Of a stretch of 64,000 nucleotides of DNA, positions 1 through 12,800 are shown one piece after another. Location: NCBI RefSeq assembly GCF_002575655.3, contig NC_053036.3, positions 158,200,627 through 158,264,626 on the forward strand, in the 5' to 3' direction. The notes beneath the pieces were generated by a model. It ran no database searches. It saw nothing but the letters and a program-made list of their open reading frames with translations, and was not told the origin of the DNA. The first letter of the stretch is position 1; every line of letters begins with the position of its first letter. Position numbers and translations under genes: made by a program. Source of the DNA: Aegilops tauschii subsp. strangulata (lineage: Eukaryota; Streptophyta; Magnoliopsida; Poales; Poaceae).

Positions 1-50
1 GTGTTCAAGCAAATTTTCTGCTATGTGTTGTTAAGAGCTTGAGATGAACC

Positions 51-330
51 TTGAGAAATTTGACCCTCGATGTTAGGTGCATGCAAAAAGAATTTACGCC
101 CTCAAAAGTAAAAGAAAGAATTTAAGTTGCGAGTTTCTTGAGAACTTTGACCCTCATATGTTCGGTACATGGAGAAAGAATTTACACCCTCAAAAGCAAA
201 ATAAAGATTACTATAAGTTGGGGTTTCTTGAGAACTTTGACCCTCAGATGTTCAGTAGATGGAAAAAGAATTTACAACCTCAAAAGCAAAAAAGAATTTA
301 CTATAAGTTGCGAGTTGCGAGTTTCTTTTT
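51..330. repeat. Degenerate tandem repeat, about 95 bp unit, three copies
   Basis: Three successive units share the wording 'gagtttcttgagaactttga', then 'ccctcatatgttc', then a '...aaagaatttacaccctcaaaagcaaaa' type tail. The second and third units are the most alike and the first is more diverged. Short open frames across it reflect the repeat and are not taken as genes. Function unknown. From 331 to about 1080 I see nothing I can name; 480-646 contains an open stretch on the plus strand without a convincing family. Confidence 0.7.
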
Positions 331-1139
331 CTTTTTAACTTTAGAGGTTGTTACCGATGTTATGTCCTCGCAAAACTCTAGCATATTGCACTATAATTTT
401 CTCTCCCGTTGTAACACATGTGCATGTTTGCTAGTAAAGAAAAAAAAATAGCCTTCATTATTTTTGTACCCCCCTATCTCACCGACTCGGGAATGCCACG
501 ACGAACCCGTGTTGCAGGAGGCTAGGAGCCCTGCCAGGACCGAATCTGGTGGCTCAAACTCGTTACCGTTGGCCTCCGCCCTTTTCGGTGAGGGCGTAGA
601 CGAGGACTTCGATTTGAACTCAAACATGGCATCCATGACGGGATAGCTCTTCTATCCTGGTACGAGGTAAGAGGATCCGCAGAAGAGCAAAGAAGCGCGG
701 AGACGGATCACCAGAGAAAGGGGACCGATGACACGGGGCTGTTGAGGTGGAGTGCTGAGTCAAAAGGCAGAGTGACAGCGCCCCGGCCGATCAGTGTAGG
801 ATGGACAGACACTAATATCTGCGACATTTTTGCCTGGTGACCCAAAGAAAATAAATACTACAGGAATAAGGAAACGAACAGGTTTTTGCATGTAATGCAT
901 ATGAGAAATGCCGGTATGTAATTCATCATCTTTGATATGCATGACCGTATATTTGGCTTCAGGTGTTCAGTCGCAACCTATCATCTATGATCAGCCTAAC
1001 GTCTTTCTATTTGTTGTGGTGTGTTTCGTTGGGTGAGCATGTCCACTCCAAAGACTAAGACACTCGTATCCATGTTCGCCGAAACTTAAGCGAAAGCCCG
1101 GCGTACTTTCTCAAGAACGCTAGCCCAAGTCGGACAACA

Positions 1140-1330
1140 AGCTGGTCGCACTCCATTGTAGACTCGATTGCAGACTCCATTGCAGAAGCGGGTAAAGCCT
1201 GGTTGAACTCTATCGTAGACTCCATTGCGAAGCTCAGTCAAGCGTGGGTGGACTCCATTGCAAAGCTCAGTCAAGCGTAGGTGAACTCCATTGTAGGCTC
1301 CAACGAAGAACTGAGTCAAGACTGGGTGAG
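1140..1330. repeat. Degenerate tandem repeat around 'actccattgc'
   Basis: The motif 'gactccattgcaaagctcagtcaagcgt' (shown in parts) recurs with changes about five times, with spacing of roughly 20 to 40 bp. It lies just downstream, in the transcriptional sense, of the minus-strand membrane-protein remnant. No coding potential is claimed. Confidence 0.6.
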
Positions 1331-1668
1331 CTGCCAGCAAAAAGGGCCTCACCTGCAGTATGACCTCCCAGAGTTGGAAGCTGGCATTCAGAGTAGCCGT
1401 AGCCTAGTGTGGAAGAGGGAGAGAAATCCATCAGATCCTGAATCGACAAATACAATTTCAGTGATAAATAATACGTATAGGACTATGTAAATGTGACTAA
1501 ACAAGAATAGGGCAGAGGTCGTTAGGGAAGCCGCGTGCAAGCTTGGGCCCTAAGCATGGTACTGTATTGCTTGGTTAGGTACTTGGTCACAAGAAAGATG
1601 ATCAAACTTTTGTAAGTAAATAAAAACGACTGGATACCGCAGGTAAATGAAAAGATATTATTATTTAC

Positions 1669-2567
1669 CTTCCATAGCGGATACACGGACGACAAACCCT
1701 TCCAAAGATCCATTAGGGATGCAGCTCTAATTGCCCAGAACATATATGAGACGGTGCCAGCCAATGCCAAAGGCAGCGCGAACCAGGAGAACTCGACATT
1801 GTGACCCTGTCGATTCTTGGTTCATGTAAGTGATCCAGTATGCATGACCAGCAACAGAGAAAGTCAAGAAACACAATAGCTATGGAAGAAGGGCTGCATG
1901 CATGCATGGCATCTAGAGATACTATAATGACGGAGGAGATTCCTCAACAATTCAGTTAAAGTATACTCGAGTATTCACAACGCACGAACGTACGTACCTT
2001 TGAGTAGACTCGTGCCAGGTTACTGGAAAGAGACAGAAGCAAGGACAAGCTTCCCAGAAACCTGCCTCTGACCGAAGTAGAAGATACATAGATGAAAGGC
2101 ATGTCCTCTTGAAACCCCAGGCACAAGACAGATATCAGGAGAAGCCCACAACAGGTTATGATGATAGCGTACTGCAAAAGAGTATTTGACATTTCTCACG
2201 AGGTTAGCTAGCAAGAAAATTACTTCAACGGTGCGTTCAGCTAAACTCTCTAATAAGACATGCATATATGCTGAGAAAGGGGCACACATATACCTTCCAT
2301 GCGTCTCTCAAAATGCAGCACAGATTTGCCAAGAACGCACAGTTGACCAGGATCGTCAATGCTGCCATAAGCTCCATATGCACTGTCACGCCTTCTTGGA
2401 TTGACCAGAAGCATGGGATCCAAGCGAATGACGCTAGGCCTGAGCACAAAAACCAAATAGACAGGAGCAAGGGAAGTCGTTGAGGCTGTGGGAGTCCGTC
2501 TAGAAGTGGCTCTGCTAATGCGTCGTTGTCCCTGGCCTCCTGGTGCAGTGCAAGGAGTCTTCGGCCT
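1669..2567 (-). pseudogene. Remnant of a multi-pass membrane protein gene (three exons visible)
   Basis: Three consecutive minus-strand exons can be built with consensus splice sites: 2567-2294, 2171-1998 and 1879-1669. Each ends in an AAG|GTA-type donor and the joins are in phase 0. The translation is strongly hydrophobic, with about six possible membrane segments (for example around LLLSIWFLCSGLASFAW and ITCCGLLLISVLCLGF). The first exon also has an acidic, proline-rich stretch before its first membrane segment. The third exon is 211 bp, one base more than a phase-0 exon. The frame is open up to about 1790 in one register and from there to the donor in another, so I infer a 1-bp insertion and call it a pseudogene. 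I do not recognise the family. Upstream exons were not found, although a GC-rich first exon could lie near 7.1 kb. A real gene with a sequence error or an unseen splice is possible. Confidence 0.5.
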
Positions 2568-5500
2568 CTACATCAGTCGATTTTATTATTACGATGGATA
2601 AAAAGTTATAAATGCAAGAAATTGGCTAATATCAATGGAGTTTGGTCTTTCTTTACCCTCCAAAGACGAGCACCAAAAAGCCAAGAGCATCTCCTGCAAG
2701 GATTCATATATAACAGAATGATATCTAGCGCACATTCATAAACGGATGTAATGTATAAATGATTGTGTCCATACCAAGGTAGCCGACATCAATCATCTTC
2801 AAAAATTCTCACGAAATAGTGCTGTACAAATAAATCATGAAAACGGATAGTATAGTTAATCCCCTTTGCTATTGAAAATTCTTTACTCAAAGCTGCAAAA
2901 AAAACTCTTCACTCAAAGTATTCCAGCTACTACTTGTCAATGTCCTTTGAAGACCAAAACAAAAGTAAACTGGTTAAAAATTTATGTATTAAATGGATTC
3001 TAACGTGGCATTTTAGTAGAAAATATCTCTTCAATATGATGTGAAGCTCTAGTTGCATTTTATTCACGAGCCAGCTAACCATTTGAAAATGGCTAATTGG
3101 ATGAGATAAAATAAAATAAGAGAAAAGGCAAATGAACATGAAATTAAGGGGCTTTTGCTTTTACATGAAGAGACACATATCAACAACATTGGCAATGCAG
3201 TGTCACGACAGACCAAAATTACAGGGCAGACAGACAAAACTTGCCTGATATTGAGCGAAAATATATAAATATCTGAACCAGATAATGTGAAATGTTGAAA
3301 GCGTGGGACCAGCATATTTCATGACATCGGATCAGAAATAACTAAAGTAAGCGCTATTAGCACAGAAACTTGGAACAAATTCAACATATGTAGAATTTAG
3401 GGATTATAGTTCTAATACTACCAATTGGTTTACATTGAAGGAAAATATTCTACAAACATGATATAAACATCTCATCTCTCCCTAATTACATCTAGAATGG
3501 CATATACCACAAAAGCTCCCTACAGCGATAGGACTAAGTAAATGAGCCCAACAGAGACTGGACATGGAAGAAAATGCATGAAAGGAAATAAAAAACGCAT
3601 CAGCATACACAAACATATGTAATCCCGGCTAAACGAAGATATGTAATCCAACCAACAATAGTAAAATATAATCTATACTCCCAAAGGAATACAAGCTGTT
3701 CAGGATATATTAGACACAAGGACCTGGCTTACAGAACAATACTATATTAACATTTTAAAGATTCATAAGACGCATGCATGTACATGCTCAAAAGTTAACG
3801 TTTTCAGGGATTGATAGTCATTTATCCTTGCCTTTACTGCACAAAACATGATGGTTCACATTTTTATTTACACAAACTTTGAATCACACTGTACATTGAA
3901 AGAAAATGCATATTCCAACAAAAAAAACGATAGATAGCTTCAGGTTATATGCTTGGCAACCAAATAAGCTGCTCACCCATATTTAGACTTTGACTGCAGT
4001 TTTGTTCCTAGATGAAACACACGTCAGTATTAGCTGAGAACACACCTAGTTTCACCTAGTTGCAGTTCAACGCAGAAACTATTAACATGTCAAAAAAGTT
4101 TGTATAAGGCATTCAAATATCAACTATTACCTAGTAGCAGTTCAACGGGCCAATTTGATACGAATGTCGGTCAAATCAACATAAACAATACGAAGTTGTA
4201 CAAAAACAATAAAACATACGGATCTAGTTCCAAATGCACTCCATATCGTAGGAACATTAGCATTGAGTACAAACTGCAACTGTCATCTAGTATTTCAACA
4301 AGCCAATTTAGTATAGTTGTCAAATTAACATATCAAAACCAGAACTATTTTCAGATGTACCCAGAACTAAGGTGGCATAGTTTCCTTTGATGCCGTACAT
4401 AAAATTCTCATCGTTCACAATTTAAGTTGAATTTTTAGGATTTACCTCTTCACTGCGATTCACGTGGAATAAGAACATACACAAACACAACTTGAAACCT
4501 AGAAATTCATTTTCTTCAACAGTTACATTTACATCAAAACGTAGGAAGAAATAACGAAGATAAAATATTTACATGCATACTATTCTACTCCAGACCATAG
4601 GACAAGTTTCAAAAGTATGGAACAATTTCCTATAAAATTCCACAATCGCCCTCTAGTTGTCTCTATGCTCCGAAGTTTGAACTTCTTTGGAAATTCCAGC
4701 TAGCCAACTACTTTCAATTAACTTGAAAGTAGATCGGATAGCCGATATAGGGTGGAATCAACTTTCCTTCTTTTGCCCATTCTCGTTATACTAATTCCTT
4801 TCGGAACTTGCTTGCATGTTGGCTTCAAAAATATTGCCTCACAAAAGAACTTGATGGCCAACACTGACAACCCATTGTTTCCTTCTCATGGTCTACGATC
4901 ATCATTGTTCAAATTGCATGGTCATCAACCATTCTTGATAACGTTTTCGGGAAAACGCCAAGGATCTTTGCATTTCATTGCATTGAAAAGATGGGAGAGT
5001 ACCAGCCTCCTAGGAGGTGATAGTTGAGGGCCCAACGCCCGATCAGTGGACATCCCAGGAGGCTGGTAGCACAACCCGCAGCCCCTGTGCCCCAGCTTGT
5101 GCCCAACATTTGGCCTCGTCTTGCTTGAAATAACAATTTCTCCTGTGCCCCAGCCTGTGCCCCTCAGCCCCTGTGCCCCATTCTTGATAACTTGCTTCAA
5201 ATGCACAAAAGATTCCAATAACAATTTCTCCAGTCATGATCTACCGACCATTTTTCAAACAGCATAGTCACCACCATTTCGATTACTTGCTTGAAATACC
5301 AAAACATTCCGACAACGAGTTTTCCATTCTCATGGCCTATCAAACTTTGTTAAAAGCCATAGCAAAAATGAACTTAGTGCTCATTGTATTCCAACCTTCA
5401 CATCAATAAAAAACAAATTAATTGATGAGTTTTTAAATAACATATCAATCTGAAGAAAGGATTCAATTTGCATACCTCAGCCCAGGTTGGTAGAGAGTGA

Positions 5501-6799
5501 TCGAACCCGATGAAGTCTATTCAATCAAAGAGATAAAAGACCCTGAAGATAAGACATCGAAGTACAACTTATGTGAGAATATAACACAAGAATGTAGTGA
5601 AAATAAATGAGGCTAGAAGACACCAACCACACACTGCACTGTCAGGACAGGAGATGTCTTGAGAGTTAGTGCGTGTCGTGGTTAGGAAGACCTGCAAACT
5701 GCAATAACTAATCATTCAGACATTTTATCAAACACTAGTAAGGTGCTCGTGCTTTGCCATCAAACTAAGTGGAGTTGGGACATAACAAGCACCAATGCTT
5801 ATATGAAAAATGATCACATAGCTTCGCTATTGCAACATCTCTTACAGAAAGTTCTTTCATGGCATAGGAACTAATAAATAAAGTAGTTATACAGTTTGAT
5901 AACTTAAAGAACAATCATACAGGACACTAATTCAGAAAATTATGTTATAAGAAGAAGAATTCTATAACAAAAGTTAGCAGCAACACTACCTAGCATAAAG
6001 CATGTAACGAATAGGCCTGCCTTAAGTCTAAACTCGAAATGGACAATACATCGAGGTGCACTGTCTTTCGTAGGAAATATTGACACAGAATATATAAGAA
6101 AAAGATAATTTTAAGCTCAAAGATTTCCAAAGACCAAGATCAATTTTGCCAGCGGATATCTGAAGTGAACATATACAGTGGCATAACTGGTATTTTTTTG
6201 GTAGGATAAAATACTCCCAATTCACATTAAAAAAAAGCCGCTGGGGCCACAGGCCCCCAGCACAAAGAGACCCAAAAGAACAATCAATGCGCAAATGCGT
6301 CCAACAATACTGAATTCAATCGCTCAATACAATAATCCATACCATCCTTCAATATCCAGATAAAGCATACAGTACAAAACAACAGCAGCATACAGCAGGA
6401 ACACTTTCTGCCATTGATATAACTCATCTTGAACAAATTATTGATGAACTTCTCAATGAAACTACAATAAGAGTTATGCGGAACAAATTTGATTGCTAAC
6501 AGCATTGTCCGCAATTCTAATTCAAGATTCCCCAAAAGAAACTACACATGCTATTAATTGACAGCAAAAACACGAGGCACCCAACTCACAGGCACAACGC
6601 ATGCACACACATACCCAGTAATCAGACCTAAACTAGCTATTTTTAGAAAACATGCCATGCAAACACTTCAGCAATCAAGATATGGACTACTGAACCATAT
6701 AAATTCATGATTAAGAAATACTAAAGATGCTGACGAGTACTGACCCTACAGAATTAATGCTACAGTTCTACAATCTGCATACAAACATGAAAAGATATA
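2568..6799. other. AT-rich stretch without recognised genes
   Basis: About 4.2 kb of AT-rich sequence in which no family is recognised. It could be intron of the minus-strand remnant or plain intergenic DNA. Between about 4880 and 5340 there are diverged repeated phrases (variants of 'ttctcatggtctac...' and 'gattacttgcttgaaat') and a short cluster of 'ctgtgccccag' repeats at 5080-5180. Near 5735 'ctagtaaggtgctcgtgctttgcc' (quoted in part) resembles the GTGC(C/T)CGTGCGTTGCAACG-type ends seen next to many grass transposon relics. At 6231-6262 a small perfect-looking hairpin is formed by 'ctggggccacaggcccccag'. Confidence 0.4.
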
Positions 6800-6932
6800 T
6801 CATGTATCCATGCCTTCATATTTCGGAAGCGGGAGGACGATAGAGTATATACCAAACGGAAACCGAAGGAGTCTGGAAAGGAGGATGTTCTTGCCTAGTT
6901 CGGGAGAGCTCGCACAACTGGAGGACGGTGAT

Positions 6933-6968
<36 letters not shown>

Positions 6969-7135
6969 GGTGGTGGCAGGGGAGACCCTGACGCGGCACG
7001 CCCTGCCGCGGAGATCCTGACGAGGCGGCGGGGATACTGACGAGGCGGCGGAGATCCTGAAACGGAGTACGGAGGCGGGGGTGGACGGCCAGAGCCCGGA
7101 GGAGGTCGGCGGCGCAACCCTAGGTGGCGCCGCAA
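6800..7135 (-). other. GC-rich possible first exon or 5' leader (minus strand)
   Basis: A 111-codon minus-strand frame is open here. It is rich in Pro, Arg and Ser with a poly-Pro tract encoded by the long G-run on the plus strand. The composition resembles the GC-rich 5' ends of grass genes, and the strand matches the membrane-protein remnant downstream. No conserved domain is visible and no clear donor links it to other exons. It may be only a CpG-rich promoter or leader. Confidence 0.2.
6936..6965 (+). repeat. Homopolymer run of 30 G
   Basis: An uninterrupted run of thirty G, flanked by more G-rich sequence. A run of this length can form quadruplex structures on the plus strand and is also a place where assemblies err in length. 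Confidence 0.95.
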
Positions 7136-7949
7136 AGCTCCCCCTGCCTCACGGCCTCGTAGGTCGATGACTGGACGGAGAGGTGAGCCGAGGGTTTAAC
7201 GGAGGGTGTGGACTTGTCTTTCTCTTCTTCTTCCTTTTTTTTTCCTTCTTTTTTGAGAAACACTCTCTCGTGGGTGCTGCTCATTTCGGAGAACAACGAA
7301 GAAAAGATCGCCCGATTCTCATGTGACTGGCGCCGGCCCATTAGTGGTCATGCAATTTTGCTCTTTTTCTTTCTTTTCAGCTGCCTTTTTCTTTTGTTCA
7401 TGCCTCTTCTTTTTATTTCATATATACTCCCTCTGTTTCTTATTTTTTTTGCAGGGTGAAAAAGAAAAATATTCCAAGATAATAAGGTTAAAATTAAGAG
7501 GCAGAAGCTCCTCAATACATGTCATCTATGTAGCCATACAACAGTGCTATGTTTGATGCGGCCGTACAAAGCCAGTAGATCTCCCACCCTATTTTGAACA
7601 TGTTTAAGCTTCAAGGAAAGTACCTTTGCTCGCACCCTATATCTACAAGGGGATGGGAGGGAGGCTCCCAATTTCCTCGGCGCTCATTCCCTATTCGCAC
7701 GAAGCCACCAGATCAGACTATGAGAACAATCACCTCGTGCAAGGATGTTGTCTTCGCCGCGGCCACTTACGATCTTGCCTGGTGCAGGGGAAGAAAACCG
7801 GCGGACGGCAAGGGTGATCAAGGGGATCCCCTAGTGGATGCTACCCACCTGAAACCGTCCATGGTGGCTCTGGACCAGCCCTTGCAGATTGACCAGTGGC
7901 GACGGCTGTCATTCCAGCGCGCGCCCAGCAAAGGGCGAGGGAGGAGACT

Positions 7950-8287
7950 CTAGATGAGATGAAAAAGCCTATCTGCCTACCCTTGTTCACTGACTTGGAG
8001 AAAGCTGGAAGTTGAAGGAAGATTTAGACTACACTTTCATGGGCGGCAACAAGTACTTTGTTCAATTCGGTTGTGAGGCAGATATGGCGCGCATACTCAG
8101 AGGAGGGCCGTGGCAGTTTGCACATGACCCTCTGATAATAGAAGCTTATGATGACATGAAGAAACTCTCAGAGTACAAGCTTGATACTATGAGAATTTGG
8201 GTCTGTATTCTTGATGCTCCAACTAATGTGAGGACTGACCCGATGGTTAGGCCGTTATGTAAAAGGGAGTGCCTAGAACTCATCTAG
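7950..8287 (+). pseudogene. Fragment of a LINE ORF1 (DUF4283-like)
   Basis: The open frame from 8012 contains YFVQFGCEADMARILRGGPW followed by a segment ending in DAPTNVRTDPMVRPL. This is the pattern of the DUF4283 domain found in the first ORF of plant LINEs and related gag-like proteins (a nucleic-acid chaperone role in the element). Upstream, 7950-8010 reads on in the same style but is cut by a stop. The zinc knuckle expected after the domain is missing; the frame ends at 8287. No ORF2 follows. It is a truncated relic. Sequence from 7430 to 7950 and from 8288 to 8700 shows nothing recognisable apart from a possible Stowaway-like end at about 7425. Confidence 0.55.
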
Positions 8288-8699
8288 ATGAGATATAATT
8301 TGGTCTCATTTATCTACTTTTTTTCTTTTAGGATCGGGTCTCATTCACTTGATTGTTGTAGTTGGTTTTAGCCTATTTTGTCGGCCCAACATCATGCTTT
8401 GGAGAGAAATGCCATGTTGTCTTGTTCACTGGTCGGTAACATGCTTTGGTGACATGGGAAAGTTTTTAAAATCTCCAGGAGCAATGATCGAACCTGCAAC
8501 CAAGGGAAATGGATGCCTAGTCCTCGCCAGCTTAGCTACGAGTGACATTTGTCCATTATTAATAGTAGGCGTTTTTAATAGCACTGTGTAAATTTTTGAA
8601 ATCGTTCATTTTTTAATAAAAAACAAATATTTAGCTTTTTTGGTGTTTCTTGTACTTGGTATGCATACAAAAAATGACAAAATAATATCACATTGAATA

Positions 8700-9285
8700 G
8701 TACCCCTTGCAGTTTGCATTCTTGTGTACACTTGCGTTCTTTCTTAATAACTTGCAGTTGCGACCCCCTATGAAAACTTGCAATTGCGACCAGACTTGTA
8801 AATTTGCAGTTGCGACACCTCTTATAAAATTACAGTTGCACTCAGATTATAACGCCTGCAATGGCATGTCTAGTGATGGCATGCAAACTGGCCCCGACAA
8901 CTCCTGTCTGGACCCTAGTTGCAGCCTATTTCGACCCATGTAGTTGCAATGAAGTTCTGACGCTTGTAGTTGCATGTCTGGTGGTTAACATGCAACTGGC
9001 CGACAACTCCCCTCCTTACCCTAGTTGCAGCCGCTTTCGGACCATGCGGTTGCATGTCTAGTGACGCACATGCAACTGGCCTCGACAACTCCCCTCCTAA
9101 CCCTAGTTGCAGTCACTTTGGGGCCATGGAATTGCAGTTGGGTTAAAACGCTTGTAGTTGCATGTCTAGTGGTGGGCATGCAACTGGCCCCGACAACTCC
9201 CCTCCTAACCCTAGTTGCAATAATTTTGGGCCCATGCAGTTGCGGTGCAGTTGCATGTCTACTAGTGGACATGCAAGTAGCCCTT
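8700..9285. repeat. Tandem repeat built on TTGCA / GTTGCATGTC / CATGCAACTGG phrases
   Basis: The left part (8700-8850) repeats 'cttgcagttgcgacc'-like phrases at about 30 bp. The right part (8860-9285) repeats a roughly 95-125 bp unit containing 'ttgcatgtctagtgg', 'catgcaactggcc' and 'cgacaactcccctccta'. The paired 'gttgcatgt' and 'acatgcaac' give each unit a small inverted repeat. Open frames through it are periodic by-products. It may be the repeat-rich end of a degraded DNA transposon. Confidence 0.6.
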
Positions 9286-9869
9286 GTCCCATCACCATCC
9301 TATTTTTTTCGATCTCAACTTCATTATCGTGTTGACAGGGTGATTTATTTTAAATATCAATAATAGGCAAAAGAAAACTAAACAAACAACTTTGTAATTT
9401 CTCAACCAACAAAACAAAAAAATGATGGAAATATGCCCTAGAGGCAATAATAAAGTCGTTATTATTATATTTCCTTATTCATGATAAAGGTTTATTATTC
9501 ATGCTAGAATTGTATTGAACGAAAACTTAAATACGTGTGTGGATACATAAACAAATACCGTGTCCCTAATAAGCCTCTACTAGACTAGCTCGTCAATCAA
9601 AGATGATTAAGGTTTCCTAACCATGGACATGAGTTGTCATTTGATAACGGGATCACATCATTAGGAGAATAATGTGATGGACAAGACCCAACCGTTATCT
9701 TAGCATATGATCGTTCAGTTTATTGCTACTGCTTTCTTAATGTCAAATACATATTCCTTCGACCATGAGATCATGCAACTCCCGGATATCGGAGGAATAC
9801 CTTGTGTGCTATCAAACGTCACAACGTAACTAAGTGATCATAAAGATGCTCTACAGGAATCTCCGAAGG

Positions 9870-12800
9870 TGTAACACCCCGCATGTAACTTGCCATATTT
9901 GTAACTCCGACTCTTGCCATTTCCGGCTATGTGTTATGTTATTCCCTCCGTTGTCGGGTTTTGTCTTTCATTTTGCATTTTGTCATGTCATGCATTTTCA
10001 TATCATGTCATCATGTGCATTGCATTTGCATACGTGTTCGTCTCATGCATCCGAGCTTTTTCCCCGTTGTCCGTTTTGCAATCCGGCGCTCCTATCTCCT
10101 CCGGTGCACCCCTCTTGTTTTCTTTCGTGTACGGGTGTCAAACTTTATCGGAATGGACCGAGGCTTGTCAAGTGGCCTTATTACACCACCCGGAGACCAC
10201 CGGTCAAGTTTCGTTCCATTCGGAGGTCGTTTGGTACTCCAACGGTTAACCGGGCATCCGCAAAGTCCACTTGTGTGTTGCAGCAAAACCCCCCTAAAAA
10301 CCAGCCCAAAACCCACCAAACTCTCTTCCATGCTCTAGGTCGTTCGATCACGATCGTGTAGGCGAAAACCGCACCTCATTTGGAGCCTCCTAGCTCCCTC
10401 TACCTATAAATATGCATCTCCCCCGAGATACGAAACGCAGACGAACCCTAGCCCCGTTCCCTCTCCGCCGCCGGACACGTCCGGACCGGACCGGACGCGT
10501 CCGCCGCCGCGCCTCGACGAATCGCGCGTCTCCACGTCATCAGCCCCGCCGCCGCCGCGCCGGCCCGCGGAGCCCACGAGGGGCCCGCGCGAGCCCGCGT
10601 CTGCCCCGCCGCCGTCAGCCTCCGCGCCGCCCGAGTCCGGCCGCCGCCGCCGCCGGCAACCCCGTGCCCCGCCGCCTCGACACCGCGGCCATCCTCCGCC
10701 GCCGGCGCGCCGTGCCCCGCCGCCGCGTCTTCCCCCTCCGGCGCCCTCCTCCCTCCGCCGGAGTCCGCCGCCTCCTCTTCCTCCGGCCGGCGAGCGCCAT
10801 CGGAGCCCGAGCTCCCTGCGATCCCGATCTGGATCGAGTCAACGCTTTAGGTTGACCCCGAGCCCCCTCAAAATTTCAAAGTTTTTTGCATTTTATATAT
10901 TACATGCCCCTGTTCTCTGCATCATAACTCACTATGCATAGCTCCGTTTTGCATGTGTAATATGTCAATTTGTTCGTCTCGTGATGCTCTTCATTTTGTT
11001 CAATTGAACCATATTCATTAGAAGTCATCTTGATGCCCAAATCTCTGTTGGAAGAGGGCTAGTTGCTGTTATTCTCTGGTTCTTATCAAAACTTGGAGAT
11101 TTGTCATTTTTGTATCATTTAAGCTGTGCATCTTATGGGCATAAGCTCTACATGTGTTTTGTTGTATGTCATGTCATCTTTCCAGTGGTGTAGTCCATGT
11201 AGTTTTGTGATCTCTGTGGTGACAAGCACAAGCATGCAAAGTAGGGCCCGTAATATTTCTGATTTCAGGGACTTAGTGATTTCTCTAAGTCCTTGTCTGC
11301 TGTAATTTTGTTTCCATGTAAACTTAATGCTACAGAGAGATCCATGCATATTTTGGAGATGTTCAGTAAGGATGTTTTGTAGCTATAGTTGTAATTGATC
11401 CATTCCTTCAATTGTTTGCAATTATGGAGTGCCATAGCATGACTCAATCTTGCTCTACTTTTGTTATAAAATATTTCTGGCAGATTCTTAACACGATATG
11501 CAATTTTGCCAAGCTTCTTGTAGTTGACCCATACATGCTATGCTTTTTTTCTTGCCATGGATAGCTTAATAAACATGCCATATTGCTGTAGGTGTGCTTG
11601 GTTTGTCATGCATTGCTCTGTAGTGAGTCCATCAAGCTCATAAAGAGGCCTACATATTATTATTTCTGCCATGCTCTGTTTTCTGCTAAGTCTGAAACCT
11701 GATAACGAAACTTGCTATGTTTACATGCTTGCCATCATATCTTCTGGCCCCTTTTGGCTTATGGTCATTAAGGGACTTTTTTCATATGCATTTAGTAGAA
11801 CACTTCCATGCCTTGTTTTGCTATGTTAAGTTCCTGTAGCATGTTGATTTCGTGCTCTGAACATTGCTACCTGATGCTGTTTTCTGCCATGTCCAGTTTT
11901 TCACTAAGTCTGTGAACCTGTAATCTTTTGCACTTTTGCCATGATTGTTTGAGCTTGATATGTTGTAATCTAGATGTATCTCAGTGTTCATATTTTGTCA
12001 AGCATCTCCTGTAGATTACTTCCATGTGCTTTGTTACTATGTTGGGATGCTGTAGCATTGTTACTTGTTGCATTTTAAGTGCTATCATGCTGTTAATCGC
12101 AGATTCGTGACATTCTTGTTTTGCTTGCCATTTGCAAACCGTGCATCCGTTTCCGGTGATCTTTATATCGATTTCGACCGAAATCATCTCATCTTTCCAG
12201 TGGCATGCTTGGTTTGCCAAGTTACTGCCATGTACATCATTTTCCTTCCGGAGCACGCATATGCATCGCATATCATATCTTGCATATCATACATGTTTTG
12301 CATCATGTTGCTTGTGCATTCCTCGTTGTTGTGGTTCCGTTTGTTTGTGTTCTTGTCTTGGGTAGAGCCGGGAGACGAGTTCGTGAACGAGGAACCTGTT
12401 GAGTACGCTTACGAGGATCAAGCTTTCGACAACTCTGAGAACCTTGCAGGCAAGATGACCACCCCTCGAAATCACTTCTATCTTTGCTTTGCTAGTTGTT
12501 CGCTCTATTGCCATGCTCCGCTACCTATCACTTGCTATATCATGTCTCCCATATTGCCATGTCAGCCTCTAACCATCCTTTCCTAGCAAACCGTTGTTTG
12601 GCTAAGTTACCGCTTTTGCTCAGCCCCTCTTATAGCGTTGCTAGTTGCAGGTGAAGTTGAAGTGTGTTCCATGTCGGAACATGGATATGTTGGGATATCA
12701 CAATATCTCTTATTTAATTAATGCATCTATATATTTTTTGGTAAAGGGTGGAAGGCTCGGCCTTATGCCTGGTGTTTTGTTCCACTCTTGCCGCCCTAGT

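Noticed and set aside
2020..2289. Alternative minus-strand frame of 89 codons over the membrane-protein exons
   Set aside because: It ignores good splice sites and reads through the intron; the phase-0 exon model gives a consistent membrane protein.
9834..10855. Overlapping open frames of 111-175 codons in the Tekay-type LTR
   Set aside because: The same frames occur in the 3' LTR (19702-20804), differ in length with indels and show no domain. They are LTR sequence.
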